Below, in pieces: positions 42,830 to 51,158 of a stretch of DNA of 64,000 bases. A program made the position numbers and the translations under genes. The stretch is from Brevundimonas fontaquae. Its GTDB lineage: Bacteria > Pseudomonadota > Alphaproteobacteria > Caulobacterales > Caulobacteraceae. Where the stretch lies: contig NZ_CP070968.1 of assembly GCF_017086445.1 (NCBI RefSeq), positions 868,001-932,000 of the forward strand. Reading direction: 5' to 3'. Numbering within the stretch: position 1 is the first letter of the stretch; the number at the start of each line of letters is the position of its first letter. A model generated the notes under the pieces. The model was given only the letters and a program-made list of their open reading frames with translations. It ran no database searches and was not told where the DNA came from.

Positions 42830-43942
42830 ATGACCGACGCGACCCCAGGCCCCGTGACGCAGGGCCCTGCCCCCAAGCCCGGCATCCTCGACATCGCCCC
42901 CTATGTCGGCGGCAAGTCGTCCATCGCCGGCGTCGCCGAGCCGATGAAGCTGTCCTCCAACGAGAACATGCTGGGCGCGGGCGAAAAGGCGCGTGCGGCC
43001 TATGAGGCGGCGATCAAGAACATCCACATCTATCCCGACGGCCGGGCGACCAAGCTGCGGAATGCGGTGTCGGAACTGCATGGGCTGCAGCCCGAGCGAC
43101 TGATCTTCGGCAATGGCTCGGACGAGGTCTTCGCCCTGTTGAACCAGACCTATCTGACGGCGGGCGACAACATCGTGTGCGGCCAGTACGGTTTCCTCGC
43201 CTACCGCATTAGCGCCTTGGGCTGCGAAGCCCAGGTCAAGCTGGCGCCCGAGCCGAACTTCAAGGCCGAGGTCGATGCGCTCCTGGCCCAGGTCGATGAC
43301 CGCACCAAGATCGTCTATGTCTCCAATCCGTCGAACCCGACCGGCAGCTACAATACGGGCGAGGAAATCCGCCGCCTTCACGCCGCCTTGCCGGCCCATG
43401 TCATCTTGGTCGTGGACGAGGCCTATGCGGAATATGTGACCGAGGCCGACTGGGAGACCGCCTTCCCGCTGGCCAAGGACGCCGAGAACATCGTCGTCAC
43501 CCGCACCTTCTCCAAGATCCACGGCCTGGGCGGTTTGCGCATCGGTTTCGGCTATGCGCCGCTGAAGGTCGCCGAGGCCATCGACCGCATTCGCCTGCCC
43601 TTCAACGTCTCGGTGCCGGGGCTTGAGGCCGCAACGGCGGCCCTGTCGGACGAAGCGCACCAGACGGCGTCGCGCGATCTGATCTCGAACTGGAAGCCGC
43701 GCCTGACCCAGGCCCTGCGCGGCTTTGGGCTGAACGTCCTGCCCAGCGCCGGCAACTTCGTGCTGGTGTTGTTCGACGGCGCCGAGCGCGCCGCCGCCGC
43801 CAACGACTATCTGAACAGCAAGGGCATCATCGTCCGCCCGGTCGGCGGCTATGGCCTGCCCCAAGCCCTGCGCATCACCATCGGCACCGAAGACCAGAAC
43901 CGCGCCGTCATCGACGCGCTGAGCGAGTTCGCGGCCACCTGA
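42830..43942 (+). CDS. hisC: histidinol-phosphate aminotransferase
   Basis: PLP-dependent class I/II aminotransferase, 370 residues, that makes histidinol phosphate and may also act on phenylpyruvate or arogenate precursors. The motifs are KLSSNENMLGAGEKA (about 43-57), YPDGRATKLRNAVSELH, YVSNPSNPTGSYN, VDEAYAEY and the PLP lysine in TRTFSKIHGLGGLRIGF (about 224-240). It ends an operon that begins with the chorismate-mutase-like gene or earlier. The hairpin after it serves the opposite-strand gene. Confidence 0.88.
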   Translation: MTDATPGPVTQGPAPKPGILDIAPYVGGKSSIAGVAEPMKLSSNENMLGAGEKARAAYEAAIKNIHIYPDGRATKLRNAVSELHGLQPERLIFGNGSDEVFALLNQTYLTAGDNIVCGQYGFLAYRISALGCEAQVKLAPEPNFKAEVDALLAQVDDRTKIVYVSNPSNPTGSYNTGEEIRRLHAALPAHVILVVDEAYAEYVTEADWETAFPLAKDAENIVVTRTFSKIHGLGGLRIGFGYAPLKVAEAIDRIRLPFNVSVPGLEAATAALSDEAHQTASRDLISNWKPRLTQALRGFGLNVLPSAGNFVLVLFDGAERAAAANDYLNSKGIIVRPVGGYGLPQALRITIGTEDQNRAVIDALSEFAAT

Positions 43943-43949
43943 TCAAAGG

Positions 43950-43981
43950 AAAAAAGCGGCGGCCGCATCCGCAGCCGCCGC
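43950..43981 (-). terminator. intrinsic terminator of the MipA/OmpV gene
   Basis: On the minus strand, GCGGCGGC (43981-43974) pairs with GCCGCCGC (43963-43956), an 8-bp GC stem with a 10-base loop, followed by six T (43955-43950). It begins 8 bases after the MipA gene stop. The stem lies in the gap between two convergent genes and may also stop hisC transcripts weakly. Confidence 0.75.
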
Positions 43982-43988
43982 CTTGCGA

Positions 43989-44768
43989 TCAGCCGCCGAA
44001 GCGACGGGCGATGAAGACGCCGGTGCGGACGGCGTCGTCGCTTTGCGACAGGGGGCTATCGGCCACGTCGCCCAAGCGGCGTTCGTAGTTGAGCAAGGCC
44101 CCGGCGCCCCATTTGTCGCCGACCGGGACCAGCAGGACCAGACTGGCGCCCGCACCCTGAAGCCCGCCGCCGGGGGAATAGGCGCTGATGCCGTTGGCGG
44201 CCGCCTCGGCGCTGCTGACGCCATAGTAGGCGTCGGCCAATTTGGAATCGCCGCCACGCACATAGGCCGAGGCGTTCAGCAGGCCGACGGACGTCACGCG
44301 CTGATGGCCGATCGAGGCGTAGTATTCCGTGCCCTCGCTGACGTCGGACACGTCGCGGCTGATCCGACCGCCGACCACCACATTGCCGGGCAGACGCTTG
44401 TAGGCGTAGGCGGCCAGGTCGGCGCCGAAGCCCGGACGATCCAGCGTCAGGCCCTCGATATCATCGGCCGAGAAGCGCGGCCGCAGTTGCAGGCCGGCGC
44501 GGAAGTCGTCGGTCTTGATTGCGTTCCAGCCCAGGCCGTCGATCGGGTTCAGATAGACCAGGTCGCAATAGTTGGCCGAAACCCACGGGGCGACCGTCGT
44601 CTTGGAGCCCGTGTCGCCGTTGGAGTCGTTGCGATAAAGGACGCCCGCGCCGAGATCGACGGTCCAGTTCTGGGGGGCGGGCCTGATCTGCTCATACGGT
44701 TGCGACTGGGCCAAGGCGGAGCCGGCGACGGCGGCGAAGGCGACGGAGAGCAGAAGGGAACGAAGCAT
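43989..44768 (-). CDS. MipA/OmpV family outer-membrane protein
   Basis: A 259-residue outer-membrane beta-barrel protein. The signal peptide ends at GSALAQ (about residue 21). The rest alternates polar and hydrophobic residues and matches MipA/OmpV proteins (WTVDLGAGVLYRNDS, the GLTLDRPGFGADLAAYAYKR middle, and the C-terminal GALLNYERRLGDVADSPL). The final residues end in RRFGG rather than the usual terminal aromatic. E. coli MipA links murein synthases and hydrolases, but the role here is unproven. Confidence 0.85.
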   Translation of the reverse strand: MLRSLLLSVAFAAVAGSALAQSQPYEQIRPAPQNWTVDLGAGVLYRNDSNGDTGSKTTVAPWVSANYCDLVYLNPIDGLGWNAIKTDDFRAGLQLRPRFSADDIEGLTLDRPGFGADLAAYAYKRLPGNVVVGGRISRDVSDVSEGTEYYASIGHQRVTSVGLLNASAYVRGGDSKLADAYYGVSSAEAAANGISAYSPGGGLQGAGASLVLLVPVGDKWGAGALLNYERRLGDVADSPLSQSDDAVRTGVFIARRFGG

Positions 44769-44804
44769 CGGACGATTTCCATTGAACGCGCCCGAGCGGG
44801 GAGG

Positions 44805-45542
44805 TCAGGCCGGTTCAGAATGCGCAAGCTGGGCCTTTGGCTCCAGCAGCGCCAACGACGCCGTCTCTATGCGACTTTCCAGCAACGCCATCATGGCGCC
44901 GCGCTTCAGCTGGGCTGGAATCGGCTCAAGGAATTCGAAAACGACCGTGCCGGGATAGCGGCGGAAGCCGTGGGCCGGCCAGTGGACGCCGGAGTTGGTG
45001 GCGACGGGCCAGCAGGGGCCTTCCAGATCGCGATAGATGGCGGCGACGCCGGGCTTGTAGTCGCCCGGCACACCCGGATCGTTGCGCGTGCCCTCGGGGA
45101 AGATGACGATCTGGCGGCCTTCGGACAGGCGGTCGCGCGCCTGTCGCGTCATGTCCTTCAGCGCCTTGGCGTGGCCCGCGCGATCCACGGCGATCATCTT
45201 GGACTTCCAGGCGAACCAGCCGAAGAAGGGCAGGGGCATCAGCTCCTTCTTCATCACGAAACAGGCGTCGGGCAGGACGGCCAGCAGGGCCACGATGTCC
45301 AACATCCCCTGGTGTTTGGACGCGATCAGGGCGGCGCCCGACGGGGCGTGTTCCAGGCCGCGCACCTCGACCTTGACCCCCGCGATCCAGCGCAGGCCGA
45401 ACAGGACGATCTTCGCCCACAGCTTGCACACGCCCTGCACATAGCGGTGCGGCGCCAGCAGGACCGGCGACAGGCCGATGGCGATGATCGGCATCGACAG
45501 ATAGAGCCAGGCGGTGAAGATCAGGGAACGCAGTGTGTTCAC
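44805..45542 (-). CDS. plsC: 1-acyl-sn-glycerol-3-phosphate acyltransferase
   Basis: Inner-membrane acyltransferase making phosphatidic acid from lysophosphatidic acid. The 245-residue protein has an N-terminal membrane segment (about 8-27), the catalytic H-x4-D motif ASKHQGMLD (about 76-84) and the acceptor-binding motif FPEGTRNDPG (about 149-158). It starts with GTG at 45542 and sits directly after the YdcF-like gene (1-base gap). The ftsE-ftsX-ydcF-plsC order is as in other Caulobacterales. Confidence 0.93.
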   Translation of the reverse strand: MNTLRSLIFTAWLYLSMPIIAIGLSPVLLAPHRYVQGVCKLWAKIVLFGLRWIAGVKVEVRGLEHAPSGAALIASKHQGMLDIVALLAVLPDACFVMKKELMPLPFFGWFAWKSKMIAVDRAGHAKALKDMTRQARDRLSEGRQIVIFPEGTRNDPGVPGDYKPGVAAIYRDLEGPCWPVATNSGVHWPAHGFRRYPGTVVFEFLEPIPAQLKRGAMMALLESRIETASLALLEPKAQLAHSEPA

Positions 45543-46187
45543 TTAGAACGCGGCCTTTTCGTCAGGGGCGGTTTCGCTCTCGGCCGGTACGGCGGCGGGC
45601 CGGTCGCGGGTGATGCGGCGCACGCCCTCACGGCCCAGGACGGCGAGGTATTTCATATATTCCAGCGTCATCCGACGCGCGGTCACCGCCGCCCGCCACC
45701 AGCGCGCATTGTCCAGCGACGGGGTGGAGATGGCGTAGGGCGTCAGTTTCACGCCCGGCAGCTGGCCCCGGATTTCGACCAGCGAACGCGGCATATGATA
45801 GTCGGAGGTCACGACGATCAGGCTGCGATAGCCCTTGGCGCGGCTCCAGGCGGCGATCTCCTGGGCGTTGCCGACGGTGTCCTCGGCTTCGAAGCCCAGG
45901 TCGACGCAGCAGTTGAACAGGCGGCTGGAGCCGGGCGTCAGCTCGCGCAGCTCCTGACGGCGCACCTCGCGATTGACGCCGGAGATCAGCACCCGCTCGC
46001 CCTTGCCCTGTTCCAACAGGCGGATGGCGGTGTTGACCCGTTCGGACGACGGACCGGTCAGGGCCACGATGGCGTCGGCGCGGGCGGGGTCGTCGGCCGG
46101 CGTCAGTTCGCGCACCCGGTGGGCGAAGGCGAACAGGCCGACCAGCCAGATCAGACCGGCGATGAAGATGACGCTCAACAGTCTCAT
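45543..46187 (-). CDS. YdcF family (DUF218) membrane protein
   Basis: A 214-residue protein with one N-terminal membrane helix (LLSVIFIAGLIWLVGLFAFA) and a DUF218 domain (ADAIVALTGPSSERVNTAIRLL, then VVTSDYHMPRSLVEIRGQL). These are features of the YdcF/SanA type, linked to cell-envelope processes. The ATG at 46187 was chosen because its start overlaps the ftsX stop (ATGA) and has AGAGGG nine bases upstream. An ATG three codons earlier has no spacing for that site. It is part of the ftsE-ftsX-ydcF-plsC unit. Confidence 0.85.
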   Translation of the reverse strand: MRLLSVIFIAGLIWLVGLFAFAHRVRELTPADDPARADAIVALTGPSSERVNTAIRLLEQGKGERVLISGVNREVRRQELRELTPGSSRLFNCCVDLGFEAEDTVGNAQEIAAWSRAKGYRSLIVVTSDYHMPRSLVEIRGQLPGVKLTPYAISTPSLDNARWWRAAVTARRMTLEYMKYLAVLGREGVRRITRDRPAAVPAESETAPDEKAAF

Positions 46188-47098
46188 GCGCCCCATCCCT
46201 CTGTCGGCCGTCCTGAAGCCAGCATTCGCATGGCGGCGAATCTCGCCGCGAGAACCGCAACCGTAGCCGCGAGCAGCGGGCAAGGCGAGAGCAACGCCAG
46301 GTCGCTCCAGCTGATGGGCAGGGCCGCCGTCAGGCCGCCCGATCCGCCGATGAACCGCAGGAGGATCAGAAGGACCGCCGCCAGCCCGGCGCCGATCGCG
46401 CCCGCGCCAGCCGCCATCAGACCGAACCGTCGCTGGAACAGCCAGGCGATGGCGCCGTCTGTCGCGCCGTTCAGGCTAAGAGTTTCGATCACGCCACGAC
46501 CGGCCGCCAGGCCCGCGCGGGTCGCATAGGCGATGGCGGCGGCCGCAGCGAAGGCGACGGCCAGGAAGGCGGCGCCGGCCAGGACCGTGATCATGCCGGC
46601 GGACCGCTCGACCTCACCGCGCCACAGGCTGTGATCGTCCACCGTGGCGTCCAGCCCGGCCTCGGCCAGGGCGCGGCTCAGGGTGACGGCGCTGGCCGGC
46701 GCCTCGGGGTTCAGCCGCACCGTCACCAGATGGGGCAGGGGCAGATCGGGCAGAACCGCGTCGCCCAGCCAGGGGCGCAGCAGATCCTCGGCCGCCTTGC
46801 GGCTCAGGGCAGCGGCCTCCTCCACCCCATCCACGCCGGACAGGGTCTCGGCCGCGCGGGCGGCGGCGGTGTCGCCGGTTTCGCCGACGCGGGGACGGAC
46901 CTGCACGGTGGCCTCGGCGCCCAGCTGTCGGGCCCAGCCGTGCGCGGCGCGGTCGGCGGCCGAGGCGGCGACGGCGGCGAGACAGGCCAAAAAGCATAGG
47001 ACCGCGATGACGGTCATCAGCCACGGCTCGCCGGCCGCGGCGGGCGGCAGCAGGCCGGGCCGGCGGCTGGAGAGACTAAAATCGGACAGACGGATCAT
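46184..47098 (-). CDS. ftsX: cell-division ABC transporter permease FtsX
   Basis: Membrane partner of FtsE that signals to septal peptidoglycan hydrolases. The 304-residue protein has the FtsX plan: a first membrane segment (about 28-47), a periplasmic domain of about 120 residues, then three membrane segments (about 170-190, 220-245, 268-290). The FtsX region VIETLSLNGATDGAIAWLFQRRF (about 201-223) is conserved. It overlaps ftsE by 4 bases upstream and the YdcF gene downstream. Sequence identity within the family is generally low, but the ftsE linkage makes the call firm. Confidence 0.9.
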   Translation of the reverse strand: MIRLSDFSLSSRRPGLLPPAAAGEPWLMTVIAVLCFLACLAAVAASAADRAAHGWARQLGAEATVQVRPRVGETGDTAAARAAETLSGVDGVEEAAALSRKAAEDLLRPWLGDAVLPDLPLPHLVTVRLNPEAPASAVTLSRALAEAGLDATVDDHSLWRGEVERSAGMITVLAGAAFLAVAFAAAAAIAYATRAGLAAGRGVIETLSLNGATDGAIAWLFQRRFGLMAAGAGAIGAGLAAVLLILLRFIGGSGGLTAALPISWSDLALLSPCPLLAATVAVLAARFAAMRMLASGRPTEGWGA

Positions 47099-47775
47099 GC
47101 GGCGACCCGCGAGGGTTCGCTGAGCCGTCCGGCCTCCAGCCTCAAGACGCGCGCGCCCGACCGCTGGGCCAGGGCCTCGTCATGGCTGGCGATCAGGACG
47201 GTGGCCCCAAGCTTGTTCAGCGACTGGAACAGCCGCAGCAGCTTGTCGGCCATCACGGCGTCCACGCTGCCGGTCGGTTCGTCGGCCACGATCAGGCCGG
47301 GGCGGGTGATGACGGCGCGGGCGATGGCCAGCCGCTGCTTCTCACCGCCGGACAGGGCGGGGGGACGGGCCTCCATCCGGCGACCCAGGCCGACCCATTT
47401 CAGCATCTCGCGCACGTCGTCGGCGTATTCGGCCTCGGATCCGCCCGCGAGACGTAATGGCAGGGCGACATTGTCGAAAGCCGACAGATGATCCAGCAGG
47501 CGGAAATCTTGAAACACCACGCCCATCCGCCGCCGAAAGGCCGGGATGTCGCGACGATCGATGCGCGTGACATCCGATCCGAACAGGCGGAGGGTTCCCG
47601 TTCGGGGTTGGTCCGCCAGCGTCAGCAGACGCAGCAGCGAAGACTTTCCGGCCCCGGACGGCCCGGTAAGAAAGTGGAAAGAGCCGCGCGGCAAAATGAG
47701 GTTAACGTCCCGCAGCACGTCGGGCGCGCCGACATAGCCGAAGCCGACGCCGGACAGGCGAACGGTCTCGGTCAT
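47095..47775 (-). CDS. ftsE: cell-division ATP-binding protein FtsE
   Basis: ABC ATPase that pairs with FtsX at the division site. The 226-residue product has Walker A LTGPSGAGKSSLLRLL (about 35-50), the Q-loop in MGVVFQDFRLLDHLSAFDN, the ABC signature ALSGGEKQRLAIARA (about 136-150), Walker B LIVADEPTGSVD and the switch histidine in VLIASHDEA. The ATG at 47775 (MTETVRL) was chosen because it begins just before the first strand; an ATG at 47805 would add ten residues, and neither has a clear ribosome binding site. It overlaps ftsX by 4 bases. Confidence 0.93.
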   Translation of the reverse strand: MTETVRLSGVGFGYVGAPDVLRDVNLILPRGSFHFLTGPSGAGKSSLLRLLTLADQPRTGTLRLFGSDVTRIDRRDIPAFRRRMGVVFQDFRLLDHLSAFDNVALPLRLAGGSEAEYADDVREMLKWVGLGRRMEARPPALSGGEKQRLAIARAVITRPGLIVADEPTGSVDAVMADKLLRLFQSLNKLGATVLIASHDEALAQRSGARVLRLEAGRLSEPSRVAA

Positions 47776-47876
47776 AGCGGCGGGTTCGGCAGGCGAGGAC
47801 GGCATGGTATGTGTTTCAGGAACAGGGCGCGGCGTCGCGCCTTACGGGAGGGGGCGACAGCCTCGCAGTCAGCCAC

Positions 47877-48815
47877 ATGATACTGACCTGCCCCGCCTGC
47901 GCCACCAGCTATTTCATTCGTGACGAAGCCGTAGGCCCCGAAGGCCGCAAGGTGCGCTGCCAATCGTGCGGCGAAGTCTGGCGCGCCACGCCCGACGAGC
48001 CGCTGGAACTGACCTTGGCGCCCGACCCGGCGGTCGCCGCCGCCGCCACGCCTGCAACCCCGCCCGAACCCGATCCCGCACCGACCGCCGCCAGCCTGGC
48101 CGAAACGCCGGCGCCGGAGTTGCCCCGGGCGTTCCGCGCTCGCGCCGATCGCCAGAAGAAGCTGCGCCGCGCCGCCACCCAGGGCGTGATCTGGGCGGGT
48201 CTGGCCAGCGTCTTCATCGGCCTGATCGTTTCGGCCTTCCTGTTCCGTGTCGAGATCGTTCAGGCCTTCCCCCGAGCCGCTTCGGCCTACAAATTCTTCG
48301 GCGCGCCGGTCAATCCGGTCGGGTTGGACTTCGAAGCCCTCACGGCCAAGGCTGCGCCGAACCATCCCGGCATGGTCGTGGTGTCCGGCGCCATCCGCAA
48401 TGTGCGCGACGTAGAGATCGTCTCGCCGCCGATTCGCGTGGCGCTGCTGGACGCCGCCGGCGCCGAGGTCGGGTTCAAGATCGTAAAGATCGACGCGGCG
48501 CCGGTCCTGCCGGGCAAGGTCCAGGGCTTCGCCGCCCTGATCCCCGATCCGGGCGGCCACGGGGCCGGGATCGGCGTCGACTTCGCGCCGGCCAGCCCGG
48601 CGCCTGCCAAACCCCCAGCTGAACACGGCGGACATGATGCGAAGGCCGCGCCCGCGCACGCAGCGCAGCCCGCCGCCGAAACCTCGCAGGGGCTGCGCTC
48701 GGCGACGGCGCCCGGCGCCGAGGCGCCGAACACGGCCGCGCCGATCGACGCGCGGCCGGTCGGGGCTGTGGACAAGGGGCATGGTGAGGCGGTATCGGCC
48801 TCGCATCATGGCTGA
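47877..48815 (+). CDS. zinc-ribbon (MJ0042-type) DUF3426 membrane protein
   Basis: A 312-residue protein that starts with an MJ0042-type zinc ribbon (MILTCPACATSYFIRDEAVG to VRCQSCGEVWRA, four cysteines). A Pro/Ala-rich linker follows, then one membrane helix (about 127-147) and a DUF3426 domain (about 185-245), with an Ala/His-rich tail. The frame is open upstream to 47811, but the ATG at 47877 matches the family start. It is divergent from ftsE and overlaps the following gene by 8 bases. Function unknown; a regulatory or envelope role is often assumed. Confidence 0.82.
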   Translation: MILTCPACATSYFIRDEAVGPEGRKVRCQSCGEVWRATPDEPLELTLAPDPAVAAAATPATPPEPDPAPTAASLAETPAPELPRAFRARADRQKKLRRAATQGVIWAGLASVFIGLIVSAFLFRVEIVQAFPRAASAYKFFGAPVNPVGLDFEALTAKAAPNHPGMVVVSGAIRNVRDVEIVSPPIRVALLDAAGAEVGFKIVKIDAAPVLPGKVQGFAALIPDPGGHGAGIGVDFAPASPAPAKPPAEHGGHDAKAAPAHAAQPAAETSQGLRSATAPGAEAPNTAAPIDARPVGAVDKGHGEAVSASHHG

Positions 48816-49341
48816 TCCCTCCCCGACGCCGACCGTTCTTCTGTCCGAGGCCGAGGTGGCGCGCATCGTCGCCGACCTGGCCCAGCGCATCGCGCCCGTC
48901 ATCGACGACGACACGGTCGCCGCCGTGCTGCTGACCGGCGGCCTGTGGTTCGCGGCCGACCTGACCCGCGCCCTGTCGCGCGTTGGCCGCAACGTCCGTT
49001 TCGACGCCCTGTGGCTGGCGTCTTACGGCGACGACAAGACCAGCCGCGGCAAGATCGACGTCTATGCGCCGTTCCAGCGTCCGATCGCCGGACGAAAGGT
49101 GCTGATCCTGGACGACGTCTTCGACACCGGCCTGTCGCTGGCGGAAGCCGTGCGCATCGCCCGGGAGGCGGGAGCGTCCGAAGTGTTGACCTGCGTCTTC
49201 GCCAGGAAGCCGTGGCCCAAGCCCCGCGCGCCCGAGCCGGACTTCGTCGGCTGGGAGGCGCCGAACCGCTTCCTGGTCGGCTATGGCCTCGACAATGCGG
49301 GCGGTCTGCGGGGCTTGCCCGACATCTGCGCGTTGGACTGA
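48808..49341 (+). CDS. hypoxanthine phosphoribosyltransferase-like protein
   Basis: A 177-residue type I phosphoribosyltransferase. The PRPP loop is VLILDDVFDTGLSLAEAVRIA (about 98-118), and LLTGGLWFAADLTRAL corresponds to the first substrate loop. The C-terminal DFVGWEAPNRFLVGYGLDNAGGLRGLPDICAL is the conserved HPRT end. Likely substrates are hypoxanthine or guanine. The ATG at 48808 sits inside the end of the DUF3426 gene, which implies translational coupling. Confidence 0.87.
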   Translation: MADPSPTPTVLLSEAEVARIVADLAQRIAPVIDDDTVAAVLLTGGLWFAADLTRALSRVGRNVRFDALWLASYGDDKTSRGKIDVYAPFQRPIAGRKVLILDDVFDTGLSLAEAVRIAREAGASEVLTCVFARKPWPKPRAPEPDFVGWEAPNRFLVGYGLDNAGGLRGLPDICALD

Positions 49342-49401
49342 CATCGGGTTCGCGACAGCGGGGATAATCCGTCCGGGGCTGAATTTCCGCCCGGTTCGGC
49401 G

Positions 49402-49429
49402 TTGACTCTCCGACGCCCTTCCGTATATG
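49402..49429 (+). promoter_or_regulatory. candidate sigma-70 promoter of rplU-rpmA
   Basis: TTGACT (49402-49407) and TATATG (49424-49429) are separated by 16 bases and resemble the -35 and -10 hexamers. Transcription would start near 49436, giving a leader of roughly 65 bases before rplU. Confidence 0.55.
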
Positions 49430-49440
49430 TCGCCGCTCTT

Positions 49441-49477
49441 CGCCGCCGGGGCCCTCTCCGGGGGCGTATCTTTTTTT
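49441..49477 (+). terminator. intrinsic-terminator-like structure in the rplU leader
   Basis: CGCC-G-CCGG (49441-49449) can pair with CCGG-G-GGCG (49458-49466) around an 8-base loop (one G.G mismatch), followed by TATC and seven T (49471-49477). This has the form of a Rho-independent terminator placed 23 bases before the rplU ATG. It may attenuate ribosomal protein expression, or end transcripts from the phosphoribosyltransferase gene upstream. Confidence 0.6.
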
Positions 49478-49499
49478 GCGTTTGCGCTGAGGCTTCAAC

Positions 49500-50054
49500 A
49501 TGTACGCGGTGATCAAGACCGGCGGCAAGCAGTACCGGGTCCAACCGGGCGACACCATCGTCGTCGAAAAGCTCGACGGCGACGCCGGCGCTGAGCTGAA
49601 GTTCGACAGCGTCCTGATGCTGGGCGGCGACAAGGGCGTGACCCTGGGCGCCCCCCTGATCGACGGCGCCTTCGTCGGCGCGACCCTGGTCGAGACCCGC
49701 AAGGGTGAGAAGATCAAGATCTTCAAGAAGACCCGTCGCCAAGGCTATCGCCGCACGAACGGCCATCGCCAGATGGAATCGGTCCTGCGCATCACCGGCA
49801 TCGAAGGCGCCGGCGAGACCGCCAAGTGGGACGGCAAGGTCGATCTGACCACCAAGGCCGAGATCAACCTGCGCGCTCGCAACCTGGCCGCTCGTGACGC
49901 CACCTCCTCGCTGGGTTCGACCGAGACGGTCGTGACCGACGTGGACGGCGCCGAGGTCAAGGGCGTCGTGGTCGAGAGCTCGGCTCCCGCCAAGAAGGCC
50001 CCGGCCAAGAAGAAGGCTGCGCCCAAGGCTGAAGCCGCCGGCGACGAAGCCTAA
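49500..50054 (+). CDS. rplU: 50S ribosomal protein L21
   Basis: Large-subunit ribosomal protein. The N-terminal 100 residues are canonical L21 (MYAVIKTGGKQYRVQPGDTI, then KIKIFKKTRRQGYRRTNGHRQ). At 184 residues it is about 80 longer than E. coli L21; the extension includes an Ala-rich, Lys-rich tail (KKAPAKKKAAPKAEAAG), as in other Caulobacterales. It is followed by rpmA, the usual pair. Confidence 0.97.
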   Translation: MYAVIKTGGKQYRVQPGDTIVVEKLDGDAGAELKFDSVLMLGGDKGVTLGAPLIDGAFVGATLVETRKGEKIKIFKKTRRQGYRRTNGHRQMESVLRITGIEGAGETAKWDGKVDLTTKAEINLRARNLAARDATSSLGSTETVVTDVDGAEVKGVVVESSAPAKKAPAKKKAAPKAEAAGDEA

Positions 50055-50153
50055 GACATTCACCGGCGCTCACCGCGCCAGACCAGTTAAGAGAGACGTC
50101 CTCAAGTAGGCCGAAAGGCCGATAGGACCCTCAAGAAAGTACGGAGCGGCAAG

Positions 50154-50441
50154 ATGGCTCACAAGAAATCCGGTGGTTCGTCGCGTAACGGTCGCGACTC
50201 CGAGTCGAAGCGCCTTGGCGTGAAGAAGTATGGCGGCGAGCGCGTGCTGGCCGGCAACATCATCGTGCGCCAACGCGGCACCACCTTCCACGCCGGTGAG
50301 AACATGGGCATGGGCCGCGACCACACCCTGTTCGCCCTGAAGAACGGCGCTGTGAAGTTCACCACCAAACGTGGCGGCCGTTGTTACGTGTCGATCCTCG
50401 CGGCCAATGACGACGCCGCTCAGGCGATGGCCGCCGAGTAA
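50154..50441 (+). CDS. rpmA: 50S ribosomal protein L27
   Basis: Large-subunit protein at the peptidyl transferase centre. The 95-residue product has the canonical start [19 protein letters not shown] and [14 protein letters not shown], with no N-terminal extension needing cleavage. It shares the rplU promoter, lies 99 bases downstream of rplU, and is followed by a strong terminator hairpin. Confidence 0.97.
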   Translation: MAHKKSGGSSRNGRDSESKRLGVKKYGGERVLAGNIIVRQRGTTFHAGENMGMGRDHTLFALKNGAVKFTTKRGGRCYVSILAANDDAAQAMAAE

Positions 50442-50510
50442 CGCAGTCTGGACCTTCCCGGATCGCGTTGCTCCTGCCAGCAGCCGATCCGGACCAGGGA
50501 TGATAATCCG

Positions 50511-50548
50511 CGGGGAGTCTGGATCACCAGGCTCCCCGTTTGCGTTTC
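50511..50548 (+). terminator. intrinsic terminator after rpmA
   Basis: GGGGAGTCTGG (50512-50522) pairs with CCAGGCTCCCC (50527-50537): an 11-bp stem with one G.T pair and a 4-base ATCA loop, extended by a C-G pair at the base. GTTTGCGTTT follows. It is 70 bases after the rpmA stop. Confidence 0.85.
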
Positions 50549-50608
50549 CCCGCCTCGAAGACCGTCCGAGCCCTTCAAGGAGATGGTCGACAATCCGAGG
50601 CAACGCCC

Positions 50609-51142
50609 ATGTGCGTCATCGAAACCTCTCCCGTCGTCGAGACCCGGCGCCTGATCCTGCGCGCGCCCGCGCCCCAGGATGCGCCGCGCATCGCCGCCCT
50701 GGCCAATGATCTGGACATCGCGCGCATGACCAAGCGGATGCCGCATCCGTTCCAGATGCGCGACGCCGACGACTTCGTGCTGCAGGTCGCTTCACAGGAC
50801 CCCAGGCGGGCCAATACCTTCGTCATCGACCATGAGGACGTGGGGCCCATCGGCGTCATCGGCCTGTTCGAGGGCGAGGACCGGGTGCCGGAAACCGGCT
50901 ACTGGATCGGGCGCGAATACTGGGGTCGGGGCTTCGCCACCGAGGCGCTGGACGCCGCCCTGGTCTGGGCCAGCCGCAAGTGGAAGCGCCGGGCGCTGGT
51001 CGCTGGCCATTTCGCCGACAATCCGGCCTCTGGCCGCGTGCTGGAAAAGGCGGGCTTCCTCTACACCGGCGAGACGCGCCGGGCGTGGAGCCGGGCGCGT
51101 CGGGCCGAGGCCGATACGCGCATGATGGTGTGGCTGGCCTGA
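50609..51142 (+). CDS. GNAT family N-acetyltransferase
   Basis: A 177-residue acetyltransferase of the RimJ/RimL (Acetyltransf_3) type: ETRRLILRAPAPQDAPRIAALAND at the start, the middle ETGYWIGREYWGRGFATEALDAAL holding the acetyl-CoA site (about 93-116), and NPASGRVLEKAGF (about 138-150). The substrate may be a protein N-terminus or a small molecule. The ATG at 50609 has GAGG nine bases upstream. It follows the rpmA terminator, so it likely has its own promoter. Confidence 0.86.
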   Translation: MCVIETSPVVETRRLILRAPAPQDAPRIAALANDLDIARMTKRMPHPFQMRDADDFVLQVASQDPRRANTFVIDHEDVGPIGVIGLFEGEDRVPETGYWIGREYWGRGFATEALDAALVWASRKWKRRALVAGHFADNPASGRVLEKAGFLYTGETRRAWSRARRAEADTRMMVWLA

Positions 51143-51158
51143 CGGCCAGCCCGCAATG

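Noticed and set aside
43983..46529. Plus-strand open frame of 848 codons opposite MipA, plsC, ydcF and part of ftsX
   Set aside because: All four opposite-strand genes have clear motifs. The translated frame is low-complexity antisense sequence.
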